Shown: positions 46,709 through 59,533 of the stretch, in pieces | Numbering within the stretch: position 1 is the stretch's first letter | Layout: every line of letters begins with the position of its first letter | Notes under the pieces: generated by a model | What the model saw: the letters and a program-made list of their open reading frames with translations, nothing else | What the model was told of the DNA's origin: nothing | Databases searched by the model: none | Translations under genes and position numbers: made by a program | DNA from: Atherinomorus stipes | Taxonomy: Eukaryota > Chordata > Actinopteri > Atheriniformes > Atherinidae | Assembly (NCBI GenBank): GCA_023101725.1 | Contig: JALJCO010013358.1 | Span: 1-64,000, forward strand | DNA: 64,000 bases | Reading direction: 5' to 3'

Positions 46709-46796
46709 GAATGTATATGAATAATGTCACCATACCATCAAGATGAGTCAGAATCGTGGATTTTGAAGGTCAGAAAGTTACGTTGTGTTACTTTAA

Positions 46797-48768
46797 GTTA
46801 CAGATGGTATGTGAATTTAGATGAGTGTGTCTACTTGCTATGGTTGAGGTTCACTACACCTTGCAGATAAAACATTAGCATTTAAGCAGATGAAAAAGCT
46901 GTGCCACTGGGTTGATCTATTAAATATATATATTTTTTTATCCCTATACATGAACATATGGTTATTCTGCTGCGCTATTATGTTTACATATCAAGTTTAT
47001 ATTGAGACAGTTGTTACATTACTCTTCATTATGTGATTAATTTGACTAAAGCTAGATTCAAATAAGTCCTGTGAAGTTTTCCCTTTACTATTACTGAGAT
47101 AACACACAGTTATAGTTTCTTTACATTCTTTACTCAGCCCCTTTATCCCCTTTTTTAAAGTAGGTTCTCTTTTTCTTTTTGGCCACAATCTTTTTTTCCC
47201 CCAGTTGCGATAAAGGTGGATTTGATCGTAAAAATGGAAATAATATATAATAACAAGCTATATATAGAACAGTCAGAAACTTTTGAGTGATACCTTATAA
47301 TAAAGGGGATTATGTTATAGCTTACCATAAAGGTGATAAAACTGGTCCCTGAGTTACAAGCAATCTGTCTTGTAGAAACGATCGAACAATGTACCATTTT
47401 CTTTACAGTATCAAGCACCAAAAGGAGGATGAAAGAAGATGAAAATGAGGAGACATTGTTTAATTTAATCCTCTTATCTCATCTGGTAATTTCTGCCTGC
47501 CATTGTTTCTCTTTTGCGTCGTGAGCCTCTTTAACTGAAAGTTCACCCCCCTTAACTGAATGTGAGCTTTATCCAGCTGATGGCTGATTGAACCTGTCAG
47601 GTCTTAAAATATTTGATTGGATTTGGCCACAGTTAGGTTTCTGCTTTCACAATGCGAGCCTTCGGAGCTTTCTCACCAAGACAGAATGCTCAATAAAGTC
47701 CCACTTTTAGCTTTCCCTTTCTCCTTCCTCTCTTATCTGGGAAGCACAACCAGATAAGTGCCCCACCCAACCGAGGAGATAAAGCCCTCACACTGTGAGT
47801 CCATTTGTCATGCAGCGTCTTCCCACCCCAGAGTTCATGAAGCAACAATTACACTCGAATGTGGGAGGTTAAATATTCTTTAAATTATCAATAGCTAATA
47901 TATACCCGACGGCTTTCTATCAAAGTGCCTCATTTAATGATCTCCACTTGTGGTTCCATCTTCTGGGTTAAGTTTTATCCCGCTGCCCCTTTATTAGGGT
48001 GGACTTATTTAGAGGGACTGTATCTGTATAATCTGCATATTTCTAAATATAACTAACTTTTAAGTTGGGAGAAGGATTGAATATTTCATACATCTTAACT
48101 AAAATATTAAAACAGCACACTAAAGATGATCTTCCAACAGGGCAAGGGGGCAGTTGTAAATTCTGCAAATAGAAAAAGAAACTTGGATATGGTGACACGT
48201 AGATGATTAATGAAGTGTGTGGAGTGAAGCTGTACATTTAGACTGGGTCAAAGAGTGGGACAGCATCTATCTATGTAGATCAGTGCATGGATAACATCAA
48301 ACAGTATGGATATTATTAAACATTCTTTGATCCCTGTATCTCGTTTCTTCTCTAAAAGCTGCTCAGACATCACTCACAAAGAGGTAAACAGCTAATCCCG
48401 GCATATCGCACACAATTATTCTCAGAGAGGCTCATATTTAATGAATGTCAGCAGCTTTCAGTTTAATTGCATGTTTATACAGCACTGCCATTTTCATAAC
48501 ATCACACCCAGATCACTTAATCTTTTGTGGATCTTTATTTTTCTGAAATTGTGACGGGCTTTCGTGGCCTTTGGTACCTCTTTTTTTTTCCCACTTTCAA
48601 GTTGCCCCAGGTTGTGTTTGTGGATCTAATCTAAAACTAAAGGTTTTATAGAAAAGAAGTTGGAATATTACATAATGCTGATGGTAAGTGTTGATTTAAA
48701 AAGGATTGTCCTCAAAAGTCTTAAACTTGTTTATTAATTGTGATGAATGGTTGGAAGGATGTCAGGAT
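46797..48768. other. AT-rich non-coding DNA, nothing recognised
   Basis: No coding block, RNA gene or bounded element seen. Confidence 0.4.
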
Positions 48769-49414
48769 TTAAAGGATAACTTTCTTTTTTCAACCTGGAC
48801 TTTATTTCTGGAGAGTTTATGCGTGCATTTACTCACTGGTAAAGTTTCTGCATCACTTTGAGTCCTTTGGTAGATTTAACATTGAGTCGCCCTTCGGTGT
48901 ACATCCAGTAATAATGGCGGAGACAGGGCAGTCATTATACAGTAGAAGCATTATCTGCAGCAAAACTCCTTAATTTTCCTTATGCGTAAGGTAGAATGAA
49001 CAAACGAACAAGTACTATTGTCCCGTGAGTTCAGATTTAGCTTTCCGTTAGTTATCAGGGTGTTCTACACACTTTTCGGGGGCCGCGCGGTGACAATGCT
49101 CACTTCTGTAGTAAGAAGATCAGCTCACCCAGACAACAAAAACACAGCTTGTGAAACTCTGAACTCACAGGACAATAATACTCATTCGTTCATTCATTCT
49201 ACTTGAAGCGTTGGTGAAATGACGGAGTTTTTACTGCAGATAACGTCTTGCACAGTGGCTGCCCCGCCTCCGCCATTTTACAGGATCTACATAAAGGGTG
49301 ACTCAACGTCTTCCCAAAGACTCAAAGCGATGCAAAAACTTTACCGGTGAGTAAATGCACGTATAAACTCCTAGAAACTAGGTCCAGGTTGTAAAAAAGA
49401 AAGTTATCCTTTAA
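48769..49414 (+). mobile_element. TTAA MITE, family D, copy 2
   Basis: Left end TTAAAGGATAACTTTCTTTT with CAACCTGGACTTTATTTCTG; right end CTAGAAACTAGGTCCAGG, AAAAGAAAGTTATCCTTTAA. The inverted match is over 40 bp with few differences and continues through the TGCATTTACTCACTGGTAAAG / ACCGGTGAGTAAATGCA words. Inside, GTCCCGTGAGTTCAGA faces TCTGAACTCACAGGAC, a second inverted repeat. The final TTAA (49411-49414) is also the first TTAA of family B copy 2. Confidence 0.85.
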
Positions 49415-49960
49415 AGGGACATTGTGCAACAATTGTATATCGCAGCAACTTGCCAGTACTTTTCAGGTGCATTCAGGTGAAACCGGGCAGACAGGGACAG
49501 ACGACAGCTGCTGCATGTAAAGGCATAAACAAGCCTCTATGTGAAGACGTGGTCTGTCAGTTACAGTGACTTCAGTCCACATCTGATATGTTGTCATGGC
49601 GATGTCGTATTATTTTCCCTGACCCATTTTTTACTGTCTTTTTCTCAACTTCTGTGATTAAAATTACATCTGGTTTGTTACTGACGGCTGTCTGCACATG
49701 AACGCAGCATCACCAGTAAGTTTCTGTGGTTTCCTGCCGTCACGCTTCTATTGAACGTAAAAAGATGGCGACACAACACAGCAGCCACCACCGAGCCGGC
49801 CCGTTCGATGTAGATATGAATGATACGAACAATTCAGAGCTTACAGGAACACTTCAGTTTGTTGATGGGAGTGATTACTGATTCATGGAAAAACACTTAT
49901 GAATTAAATAATCCATTTTTGTGAATAGATAACAGGAGAACTTACACAATATCCCTTTAA
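49411..49960 (+). mobile_element. TTAA MITE, family B, copy 2
   Basis: Ends TTAAAGGGACATTGTGCAA and, inverted, TTAAAGGGATATTGTGTAA. 550 bp and alignable by eye along its length with 44587-45214, lacking about 80 bp in the middle. It abuts family D copy 2 with a single shared TTAA. Confidence 0.88.
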
Positions 49961-51148
49961 ATGAAATGCGGTGAAAATTTATTTTGTTGCTGGGTTTATG
50001 CTCATATGTTGATTTTTAGACAGATCCAGGCTCCTTTAGTGTGTTTGAAGCCTGATATCTGCTGATATCTGATTGCCACTGGTGTCATGCTGGAAACTGA
50101 CACGGTCCCTTGAAGACACACAGACAAACACACACACACACCAGCATAGAAAAAGAAGTGAAAACATGTTACTGGAAACATTTTGAGGGGGAAAAAAAGG
50201 CGGCAATGCTGTAAATGGCCGTATAAACTTTTTTTTTTTTCATTGCTGTCTGTAAACATTTCAGTGTCTGTATTTTAGAACTGCTTCTGGGGTATTGAGA
50301 CCTGTGTTACTTGTCAAGTTTTCAATTACCAGTGAATTCACAGCAGGCACTGCCCTCCCTCACTCTGTCTCGCATGCATCTATGGCACATTGTTTTTTAT
50401 GAGCTCTGCATTATTCAGTGCAGCAGATTTTGGCTGGTGGTTGATCCGAGACTCTATTTCCTGTTTCCGATTTGATTACTCAAATCAGACAGTTGTTAAG
50501 ACGCTGTCTTGATGATGTGCCACCGAGGGTTTGAACAGATTACAATTCTTGAAGAGACAAAAGATGCTTTAGTCCCTGTTCTGTGGAGTTCTGAGGCACA
50601 GATGAGCTAAATGCTGTGAATGTCTCACGGTTCTGTGTTGACAGGGATTTAAACACAATGACAACTGTTTTCTTTCCCATCAGTTGCAGTTTTCATGGCA
50701 CTCCTTGTCTGCCTATGATATGCTGTCTCAGTATTTTTACAATGTTAAGAAACTCCATCAAAAAACCATAGTATACATTTGTCTTGTTAAAAACAGCAAG
50801 ACATTTATTGGCCATGCATACAAGGGGTGAAGCAAAGGTCTGGGTGGCACTGGCCACCTCTGAAATGGAAAAGATCCCGCCTTCAGCTTGCAGGATGACG
50901 CAGTCAGATATTGGGCGTCTGACTCCACCCACAAACCGTTTTGATTAATTTATTTCTACCCCTTCCTCTTACTCCTAAGCCCTAGCACTAATGGGTGATA
51001 CCAAAATTTTTTACTGTCAAGACAATACAAGTAGTTTATGGTACTTTCTTATCACGATCAATATTGATGCCAATACTGATACTGATATGTTTAGTCCCTT
51101 AAAAGAAAATCATGATTATGCAGTTTACATTAGTAAATTGAAGCAAGG
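49961..51148. other. Non-coding DNA, nothing bounded
   Basis: A short (AC)n run lies near 50117-50141. A GATACCAA / TACTGATACTGATA-type stretch near 50996-51090 recalls hAT ends but has no partner. Nothing else recognised. Confidence 0.38.
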
Positions 51149-51917
51149 TAGTGATGTGACGTTCATGAACGAATCAACTCTTTTTAACAGTTTTTTTTAA
51201 ATGAATGTTGAGAATCGGATCTCAGTTGTGAGCTGTTCTTATTTATATCCAGACTGTTGATGCTGCCTTCACGTGACACTTGTGCATCATGGGAGTCTGA
51301 TGCCCAACATGCTTTATTAACGTAAATGCATCTATGGGCAGAAAGTGTTGTTCAGAAACTAAGTTGCAAAACATTAACTAAAATTTAAGTCTATACAATA
51401 TCTATATTTTTTCTACATTTCTGTATTTTTCCTGCATTTTTTTTAAAACTCCAATTTTGTAGATTTTGTATAGTTTTTCATCAGCCTTTATTGTTATGTA
51501 GACTGAGCTTTTTTTAATCACTAAATGTCCTTGTGTGGAAAATTTTTGAAGTAAAATTGTTTTGCATGGAAGCTAATTGTAGCCATAACTGTTTCGGTGA
51601 ATAAAATTCCAAAAGAGTGATCTCGTTGTCAAAGGGGGAGATTAATGCAAATTATGACAACATTATTCACAATATTTCCCACCAACCGAGTAAATATTGA
51701 TAGGGTGTGTAAGTTTGAATTATTCCAATATCAATCTTGCTTTATAAATTGCTACTAGTGGTTATTTTCTTGATAGAGAACAGTTACTGTTCATTGAATT
51801 CTGAACTGGAAAATATTGAATGAAAAATAAGAACGAGCCAGTCTTTTGAATGGTTCTTTAAAGGGAACGGCTCCTTAAGATCCGGCTCCCTTCAAAGAGC
51901 CATAAATCCCATCTCTA
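51149..51917. mobile_element. hAT-like non-autonomous element
   Basis: Left end TAGTGATGTGACGTTCATGA and, inverted from the right, TAGAGATGGGATTTATGGC, followed by GGAGCCGGATCTTAAGGAGC, a block typical of a fish hAT family with GAGCCGGATC ends. Flanks AAGCAAGG and ATGGAAGG agree at 6 of 8 positions, so the duplication is only suggestive. 769 bp, no transposase. Confidence 0.62.
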
Positions 51918-54658
51918 ATGGAAGGGCAATATCAAATGCAAGTAAAACTGGAGAACAGGAGTAAATTAAACAAAAATAAGATTAAAAACTAATTTCAATT
52001 ACCAAATAACTTAAGAACAGATTTAGATTATTTGAATTTATTCAATGGAAAATCTTCAAATATAAAATTTGATTGTAATATAAATTTACCAAAACATAAT
52101 AACCTGCATTAAACCACTGAAAAATACCAAAACACATCATCATCATCATTAACAGGAGCAGCATCATTATATATTGGCTCCCACCATGTGACAGAAGTTA
52201 GAATCTACTTGATTTCACATCATTTCATAACCTAATTCGTTCATTAGTGGAAACAAATGTTTTAACTTTTCGGACCAAGTAGATGACAGGCAATATTTAC
52301 AGTATGTATTCATACTCATACAAAAGTATATATACATGTAAACATTACATGTTCCTGTGCAGCCTTTTTTTCTCAAACACACGCATAACTTCTTTTGTCT
52401 GAAAAAAGGAGTAGACTGAAGTAAAAAAATACTTATCTAGGCCTTTTCCCTTGCATTCATCTCTTCTGAAACAATGACTCTGTTTAACAAATTAAACTTA
52501 AACAAGACAAACACCTACACCATATCAAACCGTCCTATTAGATTTCCATTATTTTAGATAAAGAAAAAAAAATAGATAAATGAAATAACATAAATCACAA
52601 CAGGGAAAACGGCAACTAAGTAAATCCTCATTCAGTTTCCAAGCTTTACTTATTTAGCATGTCATTTTTGAAAAACCTTATTGTATTTCATGTTTTCATT
52701 TCATCACTTCAGTTATTTCATAATTTAACTCCCGTGATTGATAGACAATGATACATGGTATTTGTTCTTACCAATGGCCTCTTTAGCACACATGTACCTC
52801 ATTCTTTAAAGAATGTTTATGGGATCCACTCTGTTCTAGGATAGTATGATCATTTTCAAGATGCATATCTGACGTCACATCCCTAAACTAGGGTGAGATT
52901 GTAGGCTAGGAAACATTGTTCCATCTCACAAAAAAAAAAAAAAGTATCAAGCAGTGTGCAGAAAGAGCTGTTGATAACTGTGATTCTATGACCACCTACA
53001 GGTAGTTGTCTCCCCCAAAGGAGCAATTTCAGAGATTGAAATGAAGGCTTTGCTTTGACTTTTACAGCTAATCTTGTAGACAGCTTATCAAAGGTTTCCT
53101 TGGAGAATTTTTCAAGAATGGGAGGGAGGCAGAACATGAGGATTAATGATGCAGCAAACAGTTGCAACAACAATGCCGGGGAACTCTGATCGGTTTTGAT
53201 TTGGGAGGATATACAAGGTTAAATTGGATATGTTAATTTTAAAGCAGACTGGAATCTCTGGCATCAACAAACATTAAAAACTCATTTTTCTTGAAGGCTG
53301 ACTCATGACTACATCATACTAGGATCGCAAGGTTTTATACTGTAGCTCAACCACGTATTTATATTTCAAGAAACTCATACAGTCATAAGACAGTCATGTC
53401 TCAAAAGAGGACAGAAATATTTGATTTATCCGAAACTAACTGGAAAACCAAACATTTAAATTGTATAAATCATTTTTTAGTTTCTAAAACAAGAATAATT
53501 TACAGACAACATTGTCTAAATGTAAACACAACACAAACAGTAAGGCAGATGATAGAAATTTATAGGTAGCAGTCATCACAGGTTAAATTCCTGATGAATA
53601 TGCATTGCCCAAGAGCTATTGTTGTCTTTAAGGAATTGTAACTAAATAATTTGAGTTGGTTATAATGTCAAGCTGAACCAACATAATCAGTTCACAAACT
53701 TAATTCAATCACTTGTGAACAATTAAGTTCGTTCCACAGTTCTCTTGATTTCAAGTTAATAATCAACAAAAGTATGTTGGTATCACTAACCAAAAGAACT
53801 AAAAGGGATTCATATGAAAAGTCCCGAGACTCCAGCTCAAACGGAGTGAAAGGACGTCTCCTTCCACAATGATCCATTCTCTTTTATTTCTTTTCCTCAT
53901 CTGTTTCTACTTTCTGAAGTATTTATTGGTGGTTGATCTATTGAGGGCATCGTCTTGATGTATTTCTGGATCTTTGCTGTTTCATCCTATCTGTTAAATA
54001 AAAAAAAATCCTGATTTTTTTCCGTTTTTCCAAGTTTAGTACTGTTTTTTCTTTTTTTTTTAAAAAAACAAACAAACAGAATAATTTTAATGGTATCAGG
54101 GCAATAAACCGAATTGGGAAACATGGAGTAACTGTAAAAACCATAAATTGCCATCTTTTTACAGAAGATGTCATTTTATTTCACAGAAAAAGAATGTTAA
54201 AAGACTTTTTTTAGAAATGCAGTGGGTGGCCTCAACATGCCCCACCCATTATTTAGCACTGTATGCATGTAATTTTGAACACTTTTGTGGTGGGGACACA
54301 TAATTAAGTGTTGGGACCTCATTCAAATCTCCGTATATGTCATGTATTTCTGTGAGATCAGTGTAATAGGCTGTATGCACAACTCCCTACTTCCTGAACA
54401 TTAGACAGCTTCTTTGTTTCCTGTCTTTCACCACCGGACAAATTCTTTAATCCAGGTGTGCCTGACCTCACTAACAACAATGACAATGTCCAGAGAAACC
54501 TGGATTAAATCTGTATTCCAGCAGTTTTTTTCATCCTGTATTTGTAGAAAATGTGATTGCATTAAAATTCCAAAATAAATAAAAGATCCCTCATAAAAGT
54601 GAAGTTATAAAGTGCATCTTTATTATGGAAAATTACTGTGTTTTCATGGGAGTTGTTT
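51918..54658. other. AT-rich non-coding DNA, nothing recognised
   Basis: No gene, RNA or bounded transposon. A few A- and T-runs (52930-52944, 54045-54067) only. Confidence 0.4.
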
Positions 54659-54683
54659 TTTTTGTTGTTGTTGTTGTTGTTGT
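54659..54683. repeat. (TTG)n microsatellite
   Basis: Seven to eight GTT units after a T-run. Confidence 0.93.
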
Positions 54684-54735
54684 TATTTTAAAGATTTTCT
54701 GGCACCCCAGCTTCCAGAATATTACAGTTTTTTTC

Positions 54736-55347
54736 TTAAAGGGACATTGTGTATTTGGGAGCAGCTCCCTCGTACTTTTCATGCTGCATTCGCGTGAAAC
54801 CGTTGGCAGACCGACGACATCCGCTGCATGAAAGTTAACACCCACCTTTATGAGGAGGTGGGGCCCCTACAGTGACATCAGTCCACATCTGATTTGTTGT
54901 CATGGCGATGTCATATTGTTTTCCCTGACCCATGTTTTACCGTCTTTCGCTCTGCTTCATTGATTAAAATGACATCTGGTTTGTTACCAACGGCCGTCTG
55001 CCCGACTGCACGTGAACGCAGCGTCAGTGAGACGCTGGTTTCTCCCCACTGCAGCGCGGTGACTTTTCAAAGGCATTACCTCGAACTGAGCTGAAAACTC
55101 CGGTGTGTCCGGTGAGTTTCTGTGTTTTCCTGCTGTCACACTTCTTCTGAAAGCAAAAACATGGCGATACGACATGGCAGCCTTCACCGAGCCGCCCCGC
55201 TCGATGTGTAAATGAATGATACGGACGGCAAATTTAGAACTTAGAGGAGCACTTCAGTTTGTTGATGGGAGTGATTACTGATTAATGAAAAAACACTTTT
55301 GAACCAAATAATCAGTTTTTGTGAATAAAACACAGGAGAACTTACAA
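54736..55347 (+). mobile_element. TTAA MITE, family B, copy 3, right end eroded
   Basis: Starts TTAAAGGGACATTGTGTATT and follows copy 1 closely, including GTGAAACCG, GACATCCGCTGCATG, CATTACCTCGAACTGAGCTG and GTGTGTCCGGTGAGTTTCTG. It stops after GAGAACTTACAA, so the terminal CAATATCCCTTTAA is missing or mutated. Confidence 0.86.
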
Positions 55348-55681
55348 TTTTTTTGCAAAGTGATACAGTATTTAACTGTTTATTGTGTTGTGGACTGTGA
55401 TAACATAATTCACCAGACAGCATCAGTAATTTTCGTTCCTGCACTTTTGTTCTGCTTCAGATCCATCTTCTTTGTGACTTAATGATCTGAAATACAGCCA
55501 TATTCAGGATCTCTAAGACACTGTTACTTTAAGATATTGGGTTTCCCCAAGAAAAAGGGTTCCCACTTTTTTCTGCGTTGTTGAGGTGTGTATTTTGGTG
55601 CCTGAATTAAACGACATGCCGTTGCGTTGTCAATGTGAGAAAATTGCTTCTCTCTTTATTCACAGCAACTTTCACCGTACC

Positions 55682-55682
<1 letters not shown>

Positions 55683-55733
<51 letters not shown>
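55683..55733. repeat. (TA)n microsatellite
   Basis: About 25 TA units followed by a short (GA)n run, ending at the Tc1-like end fragment. Confidence 0.97.
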
Positions 55734-55736
<3 letters not shown>

Positions 55737-55748
55737 AGAGAGAGAGAG

Positions 55749-55870
55749 CCCTCAAAATTATTCATACCCTCAAATCGAAGAAGGAAAAAAATCAGCTGCC
55801 AGTGAAATAAGTTGGAATTGATAAAAGTAATAATGAACAAAAATTCTCTGAAAATCATGACACTGATATA
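55749..55870 (+). repeat. Tc1-like end fragment, copy 3
   Basis: CCCTCAAAATTATTCATACC is the best preserved of three such ends in the window; the following AAATCAGCTGCC, GAAATAAGTTGGAATT and AAAAATTCTC blocks align with 10600-10670. No transposase follows. Confidence 0.58.
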
Positions 55871-58800
55871 CATTTATATATATATGCATATAGTATATCT
55901 TTGAAAACTGATTGTAGAAACAGAAATAACTTTCCTCCCTGTGTCTGTCTGCCCTCTGAATAAGTCTGCTGACTCCGCATTCAAAAGAAATTGCTCATTA
56001 CAACTCAGCCCCTTGTAAAGGATGCTGGCTCTATAGGATGCTGCATTATGTCCTTTGCAATAGTAAAACTGCCAGCCAAGACTCGAGAGTTATTTCCAGC
56101 ACTAATGGGATCAGGACACTTTTATCTGGAGTTTTTATCAGTTGATTAACTAATGCATTGTTCTTGGTTGCCATGTACAGGGTTGTTTCAGTCACCCCAG
56201 GTTGAAGGGGTTAAGTCAAGGTGAGATCCAATCAGACCAGCCCCACTGTCCCAGACTGGACAGTGCTGGTGTAATTACACCCTGTGAGACTCCTGCTGAA
56301 GTTATAGATAAGGTGTGGACATCGGTAGGGGACTTTGGGATATCTTGTCTCCACAAACATATTGCTTCACATTTTTCACGTTAATTGCTTTGTCAGGATT
56401 AGTTGTTGATTTGCATCATGAGTGTATAGTTTCAAGGTGACTTTTTGCACTAGTTGGTGGTATAGACTGCAAAAGTAATATAAATCCCTTTATTTTATCA
56501 ATGAAACTTAATTCTATTGTATTTTAAGAGTTTTTTCTCTCTTTTTCATACGGTACTGTGCATAAATACGAGCACATTTCCCCCACTTCAGCCTCGCTTC
56601 ACTGGCTTCCCCCTACATTTTAGGATCACTTTTGAAATGTGAAATATTATATTTCTTGCTCCTAAATGTACCAAAAACAAAGTGTAAACTTTGAGGTCAC
56701 AGTGCCATCGCTGTAGCAGCTCCTGAACTACAGCATGAAACGTCTTTTTAAAATCCCATCTTAAAACCCACCTTCTCTCCTTGGCTTTTGACACAACGAC
56801 AGATGCTGAATGAATGTTTTTATTTCATTTCAATCTATTTTTTTAAATCATTTTTTAAAAATGACTTTTTTTTTTTTACTATGATTGTTTTAACTCTGCA
56901 TCGGTTTAATATCTTTGAATTTATTATTTTCCTTTGCTTTAATTTTCTGTACAGTCCTTTGTCCTGTTGTGGTTGCTTTTCAAGTCCTTTATAAATAAAT
57001 TTGGATTGGATTGTGTACATCTGATGTCTTATTGGCTGTTGCCAAGGACTTATTCATTTTTAAAAGTTTTACTTCTCTGATATTAGAAAAAGTTTATTGT
57101 TATTACATTATAAAGTACATTTTCTTCAGTCCTAACTGTATGTACAAGTATTTGATAACTTGTGGGTTTTGCAAATAATACACTTGTGCATAATGGCAAT
57201 CTTGTCTGAAGTTCAGTGTCTCATAGTGCAGTTACAGTCTTTTGTAAAGACTTGTCTACTTAAAAGTGTGGAATGGATTTCACTCCTTCTCCCTGAGTGA
57301 AGGACACATTCTTTTTTGCTGTGGGAATTCATCATATCATTGTAAATATATATTGCTAAGTAGTAACCTGGTGATGCAACCACATACTGATTCTCTCGCA
57401 TGGTAATTGCTTTCATTTATATTCAGTGCTGGTGCAGTGTTGCAATATCACAAGGTTAAAAAGTAAAGGGAGCAAAAAAATACCAGATCATGACCACTCA
57501 TTCAAAGAGTTATAAAACCAAATTCAGAAAATACATTTTCTCCGGAGTTAGCATCAGCTATGAGGATCCATTAGCTGAGAGCATGGCCACTAATCAGATT
57601 TTTTTGTTCATGTGAAATTCAATTACCCATATGGTGAAACTCAGCATTATCTTTGACTAGCTCCTGCACACTGTGAGAGGCTCATGGCATCCAGGTCATG
57701 GTTCCCTCTCAAAGCCCAATACAGCAAAGTAAATTTGTATCCCCTTGTGCATAGGTGTGTCTGATTGGTGGATCAAGTTTTATGTCCCCCTGTCTGTGAC
57801 TCTCATTGAATTACCACCATGTGGGCTGAGCATCTGTTCCTTCTGGTCGCAGCAGGCCGCTGTCGTTAATTGAAGCGTAATGGGCTCAACAGCAGGGAAG
57901 GTCAGACAGAGCGCTCTGTTGATGCACAGCCTTGTCTGTTCCTATACACAATATACTGAGAAACTTTCAACTTCTGAGGCTAGATTGCAAAGATGAAACT
58001 GATTTTGCAAAAATGTTGTACTAAACTGCCTCATTGTTGCTTGGTCAGCAAGGACCATTTAAACATTTTCACACGACATCGAAAACGATTTACTCAGGCA
58101 TTTCAGTCAGACAGCTCACGGGTTGTGCATGCATGTTCTGAAATCTGTTAAATATTGGAATGAATGCTGAACAATAATTTAACTGGAGCCTGGGGGAACA
58201 CTAGGGTGGTAGAGGGTGGTGATGCATGGGTTGTTTTTTTGTTTTTTTTTTCCAACAATAAGTGGGTTCTGCACCCCAACCTGCCCTGCACAACTAAACA
58301 AATTTTCATAATACGCCCAAACCCACCCCAACCCACCACTATTTATGCTGCCTTCATGTAGTATCGTATTTACGGTAAATACAAAAGTCTGACATCAAAA
58401 TTGCACTTTAACACCCACTCATGTCATAATTTCCACTGGAAAGCTGGAAAAATGATATGATCCCCGAGTTGCCAAGATGAGGTGAACTTTGACCTTTCAA
58501 CATGGCGGAGAGCAATGAAAATATCCTGATTGGGATCCATTGCATTATGTTTTTAGTTCTCTGCTGCTGTTATTCGGTTAGTTTGTAGTCTGCATAATTC
58601 TGTGACGTACAGAACTTTAATAACATCACCATTTAAACTTAGTTTTGTTTGTAAAAATACGGTGATTGTTTGGTTTACCTTCTCAGAGAAGATGCTAGCT
58701 AGCAGCTAACTAGCTAGTCAGTTGAAAAAAAGGCTCCAGTGTTTAACTTCATGACAACAATATATCGCTTGAACACAACGCACTGGTAATTTCCACTTAA

Positions 58801-59285
58801 CAAGTGATCATCTTTCCCATACCACATGAAAGCAGCATCAATACAAGCTCAACATGCACAGTGGCGGTGCCAGAGGATTTTTCTGCAGGTGCTACAGGGG
58901 TGCTAACCAACCACATCATTGATGGACCTGTTAAACTTTTAATTTAATCCCACACCAACACCCATGACGCACAAACATACTGTAGTCTATGGAAACACAC
59001 AGGCTTGTATTTGATACCCATTCAGCACAACTTCAAGGGTCTACGTTTAATATTCCCCTAAAAGCCTGCTGTATGTAGAATCTTACCGCAATAGAATACT
59101 ACAAAAGAAAAAAGAAACAGTCGATGTAGCCAGGATGCAAACCTGGGGGTCAAAGCTGGGGGAGCCACAGCTACAGACTTTTACTTGTTATGGTGTTGCA
59201 TAATGGTGATGTTATCAAAGCAGTAAAAATGTCTGCTAATAAGGACAAATCACCACAAAACAGCCACTTCGATCTCACAGGGGGG
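55871..59285. other. Non-coding DNA, nothing bounded
   Basis: No gene or RNA. CAGTGGCGGTGCCAGAGGAT near 58860 looks like a hAT left end without a partner. T-runs occur near 56866-56877 and 58236-58251. Confidence 0.38.
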
Positions 59286-59533
59286 TCCGACTAATGTTTC
59301 GTGACAAAACATTGGTGAAATAAAGGAGTTTGTGGCAGATAATGCCTTATTTAGAGGCTGCGCGCAGTTGCCCCATCACTTCCATTATATCGGACATACG
59401 CTGATCTGGAGTGGATCTAAATATCTCCCGAAGGAATTCAAGTTGCACCAAAACTGTTTGGGTGAGTAAATGTATGTTTTTCATGCTAGAAAATAGGTCC
59501 AGATTGAAAAAAAAAACGAACTTCCCCTTTAAT
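59286..59533 (+). repeat. TTAA MITE family D, right-half fragment
   Basis: GGTGAAATAAAGGAGTTT, GCAGATAATGCCTTAT, GGGTGAGTAAATGTATG, TAGAAAATAGGTCCAGATTG and CCCCTTTAA follow the right half of 48769-49414, with much divergence. The left half is absent. Confidence 0.6.

Larger units (their letters stand above)
44278..46796 (+). mobile_element. TTAA MITE, family A, copy 2, split by later insertions
   Basis: Left end TTAAAGAAACACAACTGAAC followed by CTCCAGCAAGTAAAAGTCAG; right end GAGTCAGAATCGTGG ... AGAAAGTTACGTTGTGTTAC and CTTTAA. Both parallel the 477-bp copy at 14281. The middle block around 45975-46080 (CTTGCATTTCTTTGATGAA, GTTGATATCCAGTT) is also shared. The 2-kb excess is due to nested elements, including those at 44587 and 46200. 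Confidence 0.72.
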
